Positions 19,101 through 26,600 of a stretch of DNA of 64,000 bases are shown here, in pieces (the first letter of the stretch is position 1; every line of letters starts with the position of its first letter). The notes beneath the pieces were generated by a model. That model worked only from the letters and a program-made list of their open reading frames with translations. It made no database searches and was not told where the DNA came from. The stretch is from Vicingaceae bacterium (GTDB lineage Bacteria; Bacteroidota; Bacteroidia; Flavobacteriales_E; Vicingaceae). The position numbers were made by a program, and so were the translations under genes. The stretch lies in the NCBI GenBank assembly GCA_026003395.1, contig BPHE01000002.1, positions 224,549 to 288,548 on the forward strand, read 5' to 3'.

Positions 19101-20030
19101 CCCACGATTTTTGACAAAGAAAAAACCATTCAAACACTCAACAATGATGGAAATGGTGTATTTACCTATAAACAATATATCAACAAAATTTTCAAAGGAA
19201 AAGTAAGCGTCAAAAACGGTGAATTTGAATTTTCTTTTGTCGTGCCAAAAGATATTGACTATAATTTTGGTCCCGGCAGGGCTTCATTTTATGGGGATAA
19301 CGGAATTATTGATGCCTCCGGATTTTTCGAGAATTTTATAATCGGTGGGTATGACACAACCTCACAAAGCGACAATCAAGGGCCGGATATCAATGTTTTT
19401 ATGAACGACGAAAAATTTGTTTCGGGAGGCATTACTGACGAAAACCCATTGTTATTGGTACATTTATTTGATGAAAACGGTATCAATATGACCGGCAACG
19501 GAATAGGTCACGATATTATAGGCATACTTGACAACAAAACCAACGAACCGATTGTATTAAACGACTACTATGAAGCTGATCTTGACAGCTATCAAAGCGG
19601 CAAAGTGAAATATCCTTTCAAAAATCTTACCGAAGGTGAACACACATTGAAAGTAAGGGCATGGGATGTATATAACAATGTATCGGAAAAAGAAATTACA
19701 TTTAAAGTGGTGAAAAAAAGAGACATTGAATTACAAAATGTATTGAATTATCCCAATCCTTTTACTACCCATACTACTTTTTGGTTTCAACACAACCAGG
19801 CGGGCCAGCCATTACACATATTGATACAGATTTACACAGTAACCGGCAGAGTAGTGAAAACTATTCAAAAAGACATCATTGCCGACGGTTATCTGGTCAA
19901 TTCCATTGAATGGGATGGACGTGATGACTTTGGCGAGAGATTGGGGCGGGGGGTTTATCTGTATAAATTGACAGTTTTATCCGGAAATGGAACACAGGCT
20001 GAAAAAATTGAAAAATTGGTAATTTTGTAA
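16164..20030 (+). CDS. porU: T9SS C-terminal signal peptidase / sortase PorU
   Basis: PorU is the surface cysteine protease that removes the C-terminal sorting domain of T9SS clients and attaches them to the cell-surface glycolipid. The 1288-residue protein has a signal peptide (cleavage near residue 35, INAQ) and an N-terminal beta-rich region. A gingipain-type C25 domain occupies about residues 560-930. Its catalytic His798 lies in NYTGHGGEVGW and Cys832 in FFTATCEFSRWDDP. The C-terminus has a FlgD-like segment (NYPNPFTTHTTFWF, then IEWDGRDDFGERLGRGVY) that PorU keeps to stay in its complex. Length is normal. porV follows 74 bases downstream and gldJ lies nearby, the usual T9SS neighbourhood. 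Confidence 0.93.
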   Translation: MYINVINQKKLFLHQPLSIIIFFCFIFLLVYEINAQKLYSKKISPQYVTGWEIDAKSPQPFKGNNIGYKMTGNLSVPFLMHAFESPDKIIQSFQLSNETWENIPDSLTLFLQPWTKIIDTMPAFRLSYGRSNKNWISYIEIFPIRYQNKQWQILSSYDIIPQWKSSPKFSSSFQEKYASNSVLSGGQWYKFGVTQNGLYTIDYFKLKSWGIDIENINPQTIKIYTHLPGQLPYTNNNQVVDDLVEMPIFVYGESDQKFDPGDYILFAGYSPVRWVYNSFYQMFVAESHEFCDTTYYFLTFEGTPGKRIAAVDYSNLTTNANISGFYDFILEEKNLTNFLKSGKLWVGDLFDVQNEYNYTFAAPNIDPNKPVKALIEVYARSTYPSGSSFTIQYPGGSTNINVLKVSGGSYDNYANGANSLITFNTGSNPYVIKITYNKPQSSDRGWLDRICINQYRTLNMQGTEMFIHATENIGPGNANLYTITGLTSPPEVWDVTLPWDIKKLQGTYQNFSFTFKAPSDTIRKFIIFTQPTANKKIYFSGKIENQNLHAHSPVNYLIITPSKFVEDLTELEQFYNNKGISTRVVAIEKIYNEYSAGAVDIMAIRHYIRHIYKKGIQQNIPLQYVLLAGDGSYDNKNYRGSGLNLIPTYQSPQSVNPIGSYSSDDFYAVLDDNEGLFSENPPYDVVDIGVGRWPVKNSQEIKNIIKKIKTYNSTTTLGDWRNLLTFVADDEDGNIHMSDANSLTTLVQSKDKSFNIDKIYFDSFQQETTPGGQRYPEVNKKINENVNKGSLIFNYTGHGGEVGWAHERVLGLNDIFSWNNLQKLTLFFTATCEFSRWDDPSRTSAGEYCLLNENGGAIALLSTTRLVYSSPNKQLNQLFYDYVFAPVNGRKRTIGEVYYEIKKIRASDLNARNFSLVGDPAITLNFPKYFINVTEINGKPANQVDTIRALSKVTIKGVVQDTLPGGVYQTLTQFNGVLYPTIFDKEKTIQTLNNDGNGVFTYKQYINKIFKGKVSVKNGEFEFSFVVPKDIDYNFGPGRASFYGDNGIIDASGFFENFIIGGYDTTSQSDNQGPDINVFMNDEKFVSGGITDENPLLLVHLFDENGINMTGNGIGHDIIGILDNKTNEPIVLNDYYEADLDSYQSGKVKYPFKNLTEGEHTLKVRAWDVYNNVSEKEITFKVVKKRDIELQNVLNYPNPFTTHTTFWFQHNQAGQPLHILIQIYTVTGRVVKTIQKDIIADGYLVNSIEWDGRDDFGERLGRGVYLYKLTVLSGNGTQAEKIEKLVIL

Positions 20031-20104
20031 AATAATTTTTTTAAAAATTCGTTTGTTATTCGGAAATTTGTACAACTCAAATTTATAATATTCATACAAT
20101 CATT

Positions 20105-21334
20105 ATGAAAAGAAACATCTTATTTTCTCTTGTTGCATCAGCTTTTGCGTTTAACACAAACATCAACGCCCAAGTATCATCAACCAGCTTACGCAACGAT
20201 ACGTTACAACTCAACACCATTACTACTGCAGTGCCTTTTTTGTTAATCACCCCTGACTCCCGTTCCGGTGGCATGGGGGACGCAGGTACGGCAATCTCTG
20301 CCGATGCATTTGCCACGCATTGGAATGCTGCCAAATTGGTTTACGCCCCTAAAAAAGTGGGATTTGGTTTTGGATATACTCCTTGGCTCAGGCAATTGGT
20401 ACCTGATATCAATATGTTGTATCTTTCGGGATATACCCAATTGGACAAAATGAGTGCCTTCGGTGGTTCTTTAAGGTATTTCACATTGGGCAACATTACT
20501 TTCACCGACCAAACCGGCAATACAATTGGTCAATTCAAACCCAATGAATTTGCCATAAACTTCGTATATTCCAGAAAACTATCCGATAATTTTTCAGGTG
20601 GCGTCTCGGCTAAGTATATCAACTCCAACTTGACCAACGGTATAACTGCCAACGGCACTGCCACAAAAGCAGGACAGGCATTTGCCGTTGACCTTTCGGG
20701 ATATTATAATAATGATGATGTCAAAATTTTTGACCGTGATGGTTCTTTTGCTTTCGGCGTCGTAATTTCCAATATCGGTAACAAAATATCTTATACAGAC
20801 AACGTAGAAAAAGATTTCTTACCGATGAATTTGAGAATCGGACAGGCAACTACCATCAAATTTGATGATTATAACAAATTGACTTTTGCTTTAGACCTCA
20901 ATAAACTGTTAGTCCCAACTCCTCCAATTTATGCACGAGACAGCAATGGCAGCCGTATACCAGATGGTTCCGGCGGATATGTTATTGAAAAAGGAAAAAA
21001 TCCCAACACTTCTGTACCCAATGCCATCATTCAGTCGTTTTACGATGCTCCGGGCGGATTCAAGGAAGAGTTGAGGGAAATCAACCTTTCGCCCGGACTG
21101 GAGTATTGGTACAATGATTTATTGGCTTTTCGCACCGGTTATTTTTATGAACATTATACAAAAGGTAACCGTCAATATCTCACTTTTGGCCTTGGAGTAA
21201 GATTTATGGCATTAGGTATTGATGCTTCCTATCTGATATCCACAACTCAACGTAATCCTCTGGCCAATACTTTGAGAATCTCATTGACATTAAATATGAA
21301 TTCTTTCAGTTCCGATAATACGTCCAATCAATGA
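20105..21334 (+). CDS. porV: T9SS outer-membrane shuttle protein PorV
   Basis: PorV (LptO) is a FadL-like outer-membrane barrel that picks up clients by their C-terminal domains as they leave the translocon and delivers them to PorU. The 409-residue protein has a signal peptide ending NINAQ (about residue 23). The conserved N-terminal segment VPFLLITPDSRSGGMGDAG follows, then FATHWNAAKLVYA, both typical of PorV, and then repeated amphipathic strands. It follows porU on the same strand, and its stop overlaps the ispF start in an ATGA, so ispF translation is probably coupled to it. Confidence 0.92.
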   Translation: MKRNILFSLVASAFAFNTNINAQVSSTSLRNDTLQLNTITTAVPFLLITPDSRSGGMGDAGTAISADAFATHWNAAKLVYAPKKVGFGFGYTPWLRQLVPDINMLYLSGYTQLDKMSAFGGSLRYFTLGNITFTDQTGNTIGQFKPNEFAINFVYSRKLSDNFSGGVSAKYINSNLTNGITANGTATKAGQAFAVDLSGYYNNDDVKIFDRDGSFAFGVVISNIGNKISYTDNVEKDFLPMNLRIGQATTIKFDDYNKLTFALDLNKLLVPTPPIYARDSNGSRIPDGSGGYVIEKGKNPNTSVPNAIIQSFYDAPGGFKEELREINLSPGLEYWYNDLLAFRTGYFYEHYTKGNRQYLTFGLGVRFMALGIDASYLISTTQRNPLANTLRISLTLNMNSFSSDNTSNQ

Positions 21335-21819
21335 TGTTCCCGGATTTTCGCGTTGGTTTTGGTTATGATGTTCATACTATTGAACCGGGTCGAAAATTAT
21401 TTTTAGGAGGAGTTGAATTTGACGCTCCTTTTGGCTTGAAGGGACATTCTGATGCGGATGTGCTTATTCATGCTATTTGTGATGCCTTATTGGGAGCAGC
21501 AAACCTGAGAGACATTGGATACCATTTCCCACCCGGCGACGCTAAATTCAAAAACATTGATTCCAAAATATTGCTGAAAGAAGTGGTAGCATTACTACAA
21601 AATACCGGTTTTGCTATACAAAACATAGATTCCACAATTTGTGCCGAAGAACCTAAAATCAATCCCAGAATACCCGAAATGCAAAAAACTTTAGGAGAAA
21701 TTATGCAAATCGATTCTTCAAAAATATCCATCAAAGCTACAACCAACGAAAAAATTGGTTTTGTGGGACGCAAAGAAGGTATTTGTGCTTATGCCGTTTG
21801 TTTGATTTATAAAAATTAG
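21331..21819 (+). CDS. ispF: 2-C-methyl-D-erythritol 2,4-cyclodiphosphate synthase
   Basis: IspF forms the cyclic diphosphate in the MEP isoprenoid pathway. The 162-residue protein has the zinc ligands Asp13 and His15 in GYDVHTI and His47 in GHSDADVLIHAICDALLGA. It also has the motifs RDIGYHFPPGD and ATTNEKIGFVGRKEGI. Two adjacent ATG codons at 21331 and 21334 are both possible; the first overlaps the porV stop. Length is normal. Two ispH genes of the same pathway lie at 26.6 and 58.6 kb, but they are not in one operon with this gene. It is followed tail to tail by the DUF2490 gene with a 3-base gap. Confidence 0.93.
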   Translation: MMFPDFRVGFGYDVHTIEPGRKLFLGGVEFDAPFGLKGHSDADVLIHAICDALLGAANLRDIGYHFPPGDAKFKNIDSKILLKEVVALLQNTGFAIQNIDSTICAEEPKINPRIPEMQKTLGEIMQIDSSKISIKATTNEKIGFVGRKEGICAYAVCLIYKN

Positions 21820-21822
21820 CTC

Positions 21823-22482
21823 TTATTCAAAGGTATATTGCACACTTAAGATATAATTGGTCCAGGGATTCTTCACATTTCTTTCCCTTTCAATAATAAA
21901 TCCTCCTGAAATAAAATTTCTTTTGTCTATTTTATATTCCAAACTGAAATAAAATCTTGTTCGGTCCAATAGTTTCAACTTAGGATTGTTTATAGGATAA
22001 TAATACTCCCATGCAATTCCTCCGGTCAGATCCTCAAAAGATTTTTCCACTCCGATTTTTTGCCTGAAATACCACTCAAAAACAGGAGTATCGGCAGTTG
22101 TTTGAATTCTGAACCGGTTATTAAACTGCCATTCATCTGCTTTTAATCTAAAATTTAGATCCGTATGGATACGGTGCCGATGATAATATCCTCTTTCTAT
22201 GTTGTATTTCAGTGAGTAACGATAATTTAAATCAGCACTGAACCAATCGGACAATCGTTTGCCTAAAGAAAACTGTGTCAACAAATTATCCAATCTCGAG
22301 TAATTTTCTTTTAATCTTAACTCTTCGGTGATTGAGAACTTCCACTTATCCGGTAAATCAAACGATTTCGAAAATGCTATCCATAGATTGGCATCGTTCA
22401 CTTGTGAACGTAGCTCCGGAATGAAAAAGCATATATAACAACTAAAAAAAAAGCAAAGAATCCGATATTTATGCATTTTCAT
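21823..22482 (-). CDS. DUF2490 outer-membrane beta-barrel-like protein
   Basis: The 219-residue protein has an N-terminal signal sequence (hydrophobic to about residue 25, ending SQVND) and then alternating hydrophobic/charged strands. The segments SLGKRLSDWFSADLNYRYS and RHRIHTDLNFRLKADEW are typical of the DUF2490 family, which is predicted to form outer-membrane barrels and has no known function. It is the last gene of the minus-strand cotH-VTC-DUF4956 run, with a 15-base gap to the DUF4956 gene. Its place there suggests that the module has an outer-membrane component (inference). Confidence 0.7.
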   Translation of the reverse strand: MKMHKYRILCFFFSCYICFFIPELRSQVNDANLWIAFSKSFDLPDKWKFSITEELRLKENYSRLDNLLTQFSLGKRLSDWFSADLNYRYSLKYNIERGYYHRHRIHTDLNFRLKADEWQFNNRFRIQTTADTPVFEWYFRQKIGVEKSFEDLTGGIAWEYYYPINNPKLKLLDRTRFYFSLEYKIDKRNFISGGFIIERERNVKNPWTNYILSVQYTFE

Positions 22483-22497
22483 GAGTTAATAGTAGTG

Positions 22498-23175
22498 TTA
22501 ATCTTGGCTATTGCTATCACTAATAGAATCGTCATCGGTTAATACTGAAAGCTTTTCTTCATAATAAAATACATACAACGTTGCGGTTTCACGGACCAGG
22601 TCAATTTTTCCAAGCACAACTTTATGAATGTTCAATCCTGTGCGTTTTTTTAAATCTTCCAACAACTCAGCATATCTTTCAGGTTTGATCAATTCAATAT
22701 TGTCATATAAAATCATTTTGCGGTTTTCGTGAGTGATCAACCAAACCTTCTCGATTAAATAAGTAATAAAAATAATTGAAAAATTAGTAAAAAATAACTC
22801 CAAATAACTTACCTTTTTGTTTGTCAAAGCATTGAGCACGGCAATGGCTATAACAATAAATAAATAGGTCATTTCACGTATGGGAATGGATTCTGTCCGG
22901 TATCTCAATATGCCAAATACGGCAAACAGTCCAAAGGCAAAACCTATGCTCAATTTGACATTACTCAAAAGGAAACATAGAAAGAATATCAATACATTAA
23001 ATAAGAAATAAGTGAATAAGTAATCTTTTCTTTTCTGTACAGGATAATACAACAATCTTACAATGATAAACACCACCAATAAATCAAAGAAAAATCTTAC
23101 GGTCAATTCGCCAAAATCATCCCAATCGGCAAGTTTGTTGCCAAAAATTTTATCGAGCAACAGATATGTTAACAT
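22498..23175 (-). CDS. DUF4956 membrane protein
   Basis: This 225-residue protein has four hydrophobic segments in its first 130 residues. The conserved motif IGFAFGLFAVFGILRYRTES, in which an Arg-Tyr-Arg follows a membrane helix, leads to a cytoplasmic C-terminal domain (LEDLKKRTGLNIHKVVLGKID). That is the DUF4956 family pattern. Its function is unknown, but it is repeatedly found next to a VTC-domain protein. Here its start lies inside the last 26 bases of the VTC gene, which indicates tight translational coupling. A joint membrane function with the VTC protein is inference. Confidence 0.82.
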   Translation of the reverse strand: MLTYLLLDKIFGNKLADWDDFGELTVRFFFDLLVVFIIVRLLYYPVQKRKDYLFTYFLFNVLIFFLCFLLSNVKLSIGFAFGLFAVFGILRYRTESIPIREMTYLFIVIAIAVLNALTNKKVSYLELFFTNFSIIFITYLIEKVWLITHENRKMILYDNIELIKPERYAELLEDLKKRTGLNIHKVVLGKIDLVRETATLYVFYYEEKLSVLTDDDSISDSNSQD

Positions 23176-23923
23176 AGTTCAATCTTTTTAATATTTCCCT
23201 CAATTTCATGTGAAACCTGTTCTTTTTAATGTTTTCTGCAAGAAAATACAGACCTAAAACATATTTACTGATTCCTTTTGGTGTAATGTGATATTCTTTC
23301 ATCAAACGCATAAATGGAGACAAGCCCATGGATTTATCACGTTTCACCTCTGCGATGACCAGGTTTGACATTTGCATTTTTGAACCTTTGTATTCGAAAA
23401 AAAGATTCACATCAATTGTCAATCGTTCTTTTTTATTTTTATTAACCAAAGTGATTCTGTTAAAATGATTTTTCACCGATAATAACAATGGTTCTTCAAT
23501 ATGAAAATTATTTTGCTTCAAAAATTCTTTGATGGTTTGAACATCCGGTTCGTTCTGAAATGGTATGCGTTTTTTGATTGTCCGACCTTTATTGTTTTTA
23601 ATTTTTATTTCCAGAAAAGCCGCATTACTGTCTAAGTATCTTCTCCAGCGTATCTTAAAACGATTAGCTTTATCCTGATGGTGCATTAGAAATAGTTTTA
23701 ATTGTGGCGTATCAAAATATTCGGTAGAATATTCCATGCACCGTTTTCCATTAATTTCAAGTACCTCATAATTTTCGTGAAGTTTAGGCAGTATTTCCAA
23801 TAGTATCCGCTCGTCCATCACATATTTCAAGTCGGTTCTGTTGAGTAGTTTTACCTCCTCAATCTGTTCGAGAGAAACAGCGTTAAATGATTTTAAAGTA
23901 TTTTCCAATAAATGCAACTCCAC
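23150..23923 (-). CDS. VTC-domain (polyphosphate polymerase-like) protein
   Basis: The 257-residue protein is a single VTC domain of the triphosphate tunnel (CYTH-like) fold. Visible tunnel motifs are LLNRTDLKYVMD (about residues 26-37), STEYFDTPQLKL, RFKIRWRRYLDS, FLEIKIKNNKGRTIKKR (about residues 97-113) and VIAEVKRDK (about 190), giving the lysine, arginine and glutamate pattern that binds phosphate chains and metal. In yeast this domain makes polyphosphate from ATP. For bacterial homologues next to DUF4956 and CotH the activity has not, to my knowledge, been settled. There is no signal peptide, so it is cytoplasmic. It overlaps DUF4956 by 26 bases. Confidence 0.85.
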   Translation of the reverse strand: MELHLLENTLKSFNAVSLEQIEEVKLLNRTDLKYVMDERILLEILPKLHENYEVLEINGKRCMEYSTEYFDTPQLKLFLMHHQDKANRFKIRWRRYLDSNAAFLEIKIKNNKGRTIKKRIPFQNEPDVQTIKEFLKQNNFHIEEPLLLSVKNHFNRITLVNKNKKERLTIDVNLFFEYKGSKMQMSNLVIAEVKRDKSMGLSPFMRLMKEYHITPKGISKYVLGLYFLAENIKKNRFHMKLREILKRLNYVNISVAR

Positions 23924-23931
23924 TATTTATT

Positions 23932-24411
23932 TTAATTTTTAAAATATTGGTATGTATATTCCGTTTTTTCTATCAATTCCCCTTTACCGTTATAAACCAT
24001 TTTTGATTTTTTCAATCCTTTCTCGTCATAAGCATATACAATTCTTTTCAGCAATTTTCCCTGAGAATCTTCTTTCAAAATTTCAATTTTTTGCCCTTTG
24101 TCATTATATTTATATGTGACAACTTCATTAATTTTAAGATTATCTCCTTTTTTAACTATTTCTTTGATCAAAAGCCCATCTTTATATTGATACTCAATAA
24201 CTTTATTTGGTTTTAAATTTTTGTCGTAAAAAACTTGTTTTACTAAGTTTCCGGATGCATCGTAAAATTTTTCTTCTCTGTCTTTTTTTACAGGTTTATT
24301 TTTTTCATATTCCACCACATTCTCTTGCACTGATTTAACTTGAAACTGACCTTTTGACATCAAGCCGGTCATCAAAAAAACGAATACTAAAACGTATCTT
24401 GTCATACACAT
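23932..24411 (-). CDS. Secreted YD/RHS-like repeat protein, function unknown
   Basis: This 159-residue protein has a signal peptide (hydrophobic residues 5-20, cleavage near SKGQ). Four or five short beta-hairpin repeats follow, of the form 'Y-D/N-x-x-G-x-L-x-K/I' (KFYDASGNLVKQV, QYKDGLLIKEIV, KYNDKGQKIEIL, AYDEKGLKKSKM, VYNGKGELIEKT). Such repeats resemble single YD/RHS or MORN-like units found in many small exported Bacteroidota proteins. It is the middle gene of the cotH-to-DUF2490 run, with 8-base gaps on both sides, so it is probably part of the same surface module. I do not assign a function. Confidence 0.65.
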   Translation of the reverse strand: MCMTRYVLVFVFLMTGLMSKGQFQVKSVQENVVEYEKNKPVKKDREEKFYDASGNLVKQVFYDKNLKPNKVIEYQYKDGLLIKEIVKKGDNLKINEVVTYKYNDKGQKIEILKEDSQGKLLKRIVYAYDEKGLKKSKMVYNGKGELIEKTEYTYQYFKN

Positions 24412-24419
24412 TTGTTCTT

Positions 24420-24824
24420 TTATTTCACTATCACCAAATCAGGCACTTCTATCACTTGATTTTTTCCCTGTATGGTCACTTCTTGCTTTACCACTTTCAG
24501 TCCTGATGGTTCTTGAAAAGTAGTATCTTTCGAATAAGCATATATTGTATAAACTCCTGGTCTCAGATATTTAAATTCATAGCGTCCGTTGTAATCTGTT
24601 TTGAAGTCGTCATCATAAATATCATCCTCTTCGCCGTAAATAATAAAAACGTCTTCATCAGGTGCATAATATTGAGCTTTTAATTGTGTAAGTTCAGCAT
24701 TGTAATCCAATGCGTAAACCCTTCCTCTGATGGTATTGTTGCCACCTACACCTTCTTCTTTTTTACAAGAAGTTATAATTGCTGTCAAAACAAATATGAA
24801 TGACGTAATGCTTATTCTTGTCAT
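24420..24824 (-). CDS. Lipoprotein with a carboxypeptidase-regulatory-like domain
   Basis: From the ATG at 24824 the protein is 134 residues long. A signal peptide ends in an AIITSC lipobox (Cys at about residue 20). A prealbumin/SdrD-B-like beta-sandwich domain follows (NTIRGRVYALDY, then DYNGRYEFKYLRPGVYTIYAYS). The acidic stretch GEEDDIYDDDF interrupts the sandwich. The frame is open six codons further to 24842, but a consensus -7 box overlaps that start, so the downstream ATG is preferred. Such domains mediate binding or folding at the surface. It lies 8 bases before the YD-like gene. Confidence 0.65.
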   Translation of the reverse strand: MTRISITSFIFVLTAIITSCKKEEGVGGNNTIRGRVYALDYNAELTQLKAQYYAPDEDVFIIYGEEDDIYDDDFKTDYNGRYEFKYLRPGVYTIYAYSKDTTFQEPSGLKVVKQEVTIQGKNQVIEVPDLVIVK

Positions 24825-24839
24825 TGCCACAATTTTAAG

Positions 24840-24867
24840 CAAATGTAAAATTTTTGTTAAATATCAA
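24840..24867 (-). promoter_or_regulatory. Internal promoter between cotH and the lipoprotein gene
   Basis: Minus strand: TTG (24865-24867), 17 bases, TACATTTG (24840-24847). It lies 15 bases before the ATG at 24824. It would let the lipoprotein-YD-VTC-DUF4956-DUF2490 genes be expressed independently of cotH. Confidence 0.45.
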
Positions 24868-26390
24868 TGAATAATTTTATGAGATTGTTGATTTAATTGT
24901 TCATTGGTCAACAAAAGCAAATAAACACCTTTAGGATATTTTTCAAGATTGAGCGTCCCACGGTCCGACCAATAACCGGTTTCAACAATCTTCCCTGAAA
25001 AATCGATCAATTTGTATTCTCCACGATAGCCATTCCATTCAAAATTTATAAACTCTTCAGCAGGATTTGGATAAACTTTTGAAGTAAATACTTCTTTTTC
25101 TTCCACATTCAAAGGCCAATAACCCAAAGAAATTAACTCGTTCTTTAAGCATTGATACCTTGCGGCATAAAAACTTTTCAAACCGGGAATTTGTTCGAAT
25201 CCATTTGGACCGGGCACCGAGATATTTTGCGAAAGATTTGTTTCAAAATGCTGGTTTGTATAAGCTTTATTATTGTCGGCATACACATAAGGTCTGATGA
25301 TATTGGCCAATGTATCTATAATGCTGTCCATTTTGGCAGGCGGGAAAGTATCAAGCCATTGATATACTATATCGGCCATTTGTGTTTTGTATGCAGGATA
25401 CATTGAAAACATTTTCTCAGGCAATGGTCTTGACCCGGGCGGATTAGGAATATAAAACAACGACAAACATTCGAGTTGGTTGATGGTTAAGCCATATTTA
25501 AAGTTGCCGAATGCTTCGTTTACATCCCAGGCAATCCATTTAAATTTTCCATTGTCATTGTATATATAATAGTTATGTCCGCTTCCGTCATACGAATCAA
25601 GGTTGGCAAAAATGATATTGGCTGATCTTAATTTTAGATATGAAGATGTGCTCATTTGACTTTCAAGATTGGTATAAAAGTCATTGCTGTTAGTACTGTT
25701 GTTGATAACATCAATCAACGACACCAAATCAGACCAGTCATTTACATCTTCATTGGTTTTCAGTTCGTAGTGTGAATAATATGCCGATTGTTGATTCCCC
25801 AACCATTGTAAAGATCCGGAAGGATCTCCTCTATACAAATTACCACTTTTATTGCCAAAGTGAGTTTTCAAAAATGGGCTATCGTCAACTTCCTCAACCA
25901 ATGTATACAATCCATATAACTGTCCGTTGATATATACATTGGCATAAACACACCGAGGTGCATGCACGCCTCTTTGGTTTAAAAAATCCAGCATGATTTT
26001 TTCCCTTAGCATAGTGGGGTCTTTAAACGAGTTATGTAAATTAATTGCTTTGAGACCATCAATTTTTTGCCCCGATACAAACTCATTAAAATCCAGCTTT
26101 AATGATTTTTTAGGTGTAGGATTGTTGTATGATGAATTTCCTTTGTATCTCACACCTACATTTGGATAAGTCACACCATCAACCGTAACATCACCTTTCA
26201 GATATATGGCATTCTGTGCCGTATCGTTTATTTGATAATAGTATTCCAAAGAATCCGCCCAACCCGGTTGACTAAATTGAATTTGCACGGTATGAACCGG
26301 CTGACCAAACAAATTATCTCCCGGCTCCTGGGATAAAACAGTCAAGTATCCAAAATTAAATGCCAAAAAGATGAATGATATTTTTTTCAT
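24864..26390 (-). CDS. Secreted CotH-like kinase with T9SS type A sorting tail
   Basis: The 508-residue protein has a signal peptide (cleavage near residue 20, VLSQ) and a CotH domain. Its motifs are GVRYKGNSSYNNPTPKKSLK (about residues 78-97), LYTLVEEVDDSPFLKTHFG and the catalytic-acid region KFKWIAWDVNEAFGNF (about 285-300). A C-terminal T9SS type A tail follows (VYPNPAEEFINFEW ... GVYLLLLTNEQ). Spore-coat CotH proteins are atypical secreted protein kinases, so surface phosphorylation is a plausible role, with the target unknown. It heads a minus-strand run of six genes. The tail predicts export by the PorU/PorV system encoded nearby. Confidence 0.85.
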   Translation of the reverse strand: MKKISFIFLAFNFGYLTVLSQEPGDNLFGQPVHTVQIQFSQPGWADSLEYYYQINDTAQNAIYLKGDVTVDGVTYPNVGVRYKGNSSYNNPTPKKSLKLDFNEFVSGQKIDGLKAINLHNSFKDPTMLREKIMLDFLNQRGVHAPRCVYANVYINGQLYGLYTLVEEVDDSPFLKTHFGNKSGNLYRGDPSGSLQWLGNQQSAYYSHYELKTNEDVNDWSDLVSLIDVINNSTNSNDFYTNLESQMSTSSYLKLRSANIIFANLDSYDGSGHNYYIYNDNGKFKWIAWDVNEAFGNFKYGLTINQLECLSLFYIPNPPGSRPLPEKMFSMYPAYKTQMADIVYQWLDTFPPAKMDSIIDTLANIIRPYVYADNNKAYTNQHFETNLSQNISVPGPNGFEQIPGLKSFYAARYQCLKNELISLGYWPLNVEEKEVFTSKVYPNPAEEFINFEWNGYRGEYKLIDFSGKIVETGYWSDRGTLNLEKYPKGVYLLLLTNEQLNQQSHKIIH

Positions 26391-26586
26391 AAGTTTAAAT
26401 TTTCCATTAAGACGAAAGTTATTACGAAAAGTTTAACGTAAAATTAAAAAAAAATAACTTTCACTTAAGAGAATCTAAGTTTATGCTCAAAAACAAAGTT
26501 TATCTAAACTTTTCTTTCATCTAAAAACCAGCATATTTTTTACTATCGACTTTTCTTCAACATAAATTTCCAATGAACAAATTTCT

Positions 26587-26594
26587 TAACTTTG
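26587..26594 (+). promoter_or_regulatory. -7 box immediately before ispH copy 1
   Basis: TAACTTTG matches TAnnTTTG and ends 6 bases before the ATG at 26601. Transcription would then begin at or very near the start codon, so the mRNA would be leaderless or nearly so. No well-spaced -33 TTG was seen. Confidence 0.35.
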
Positions 26595-26600
26595 CATACA

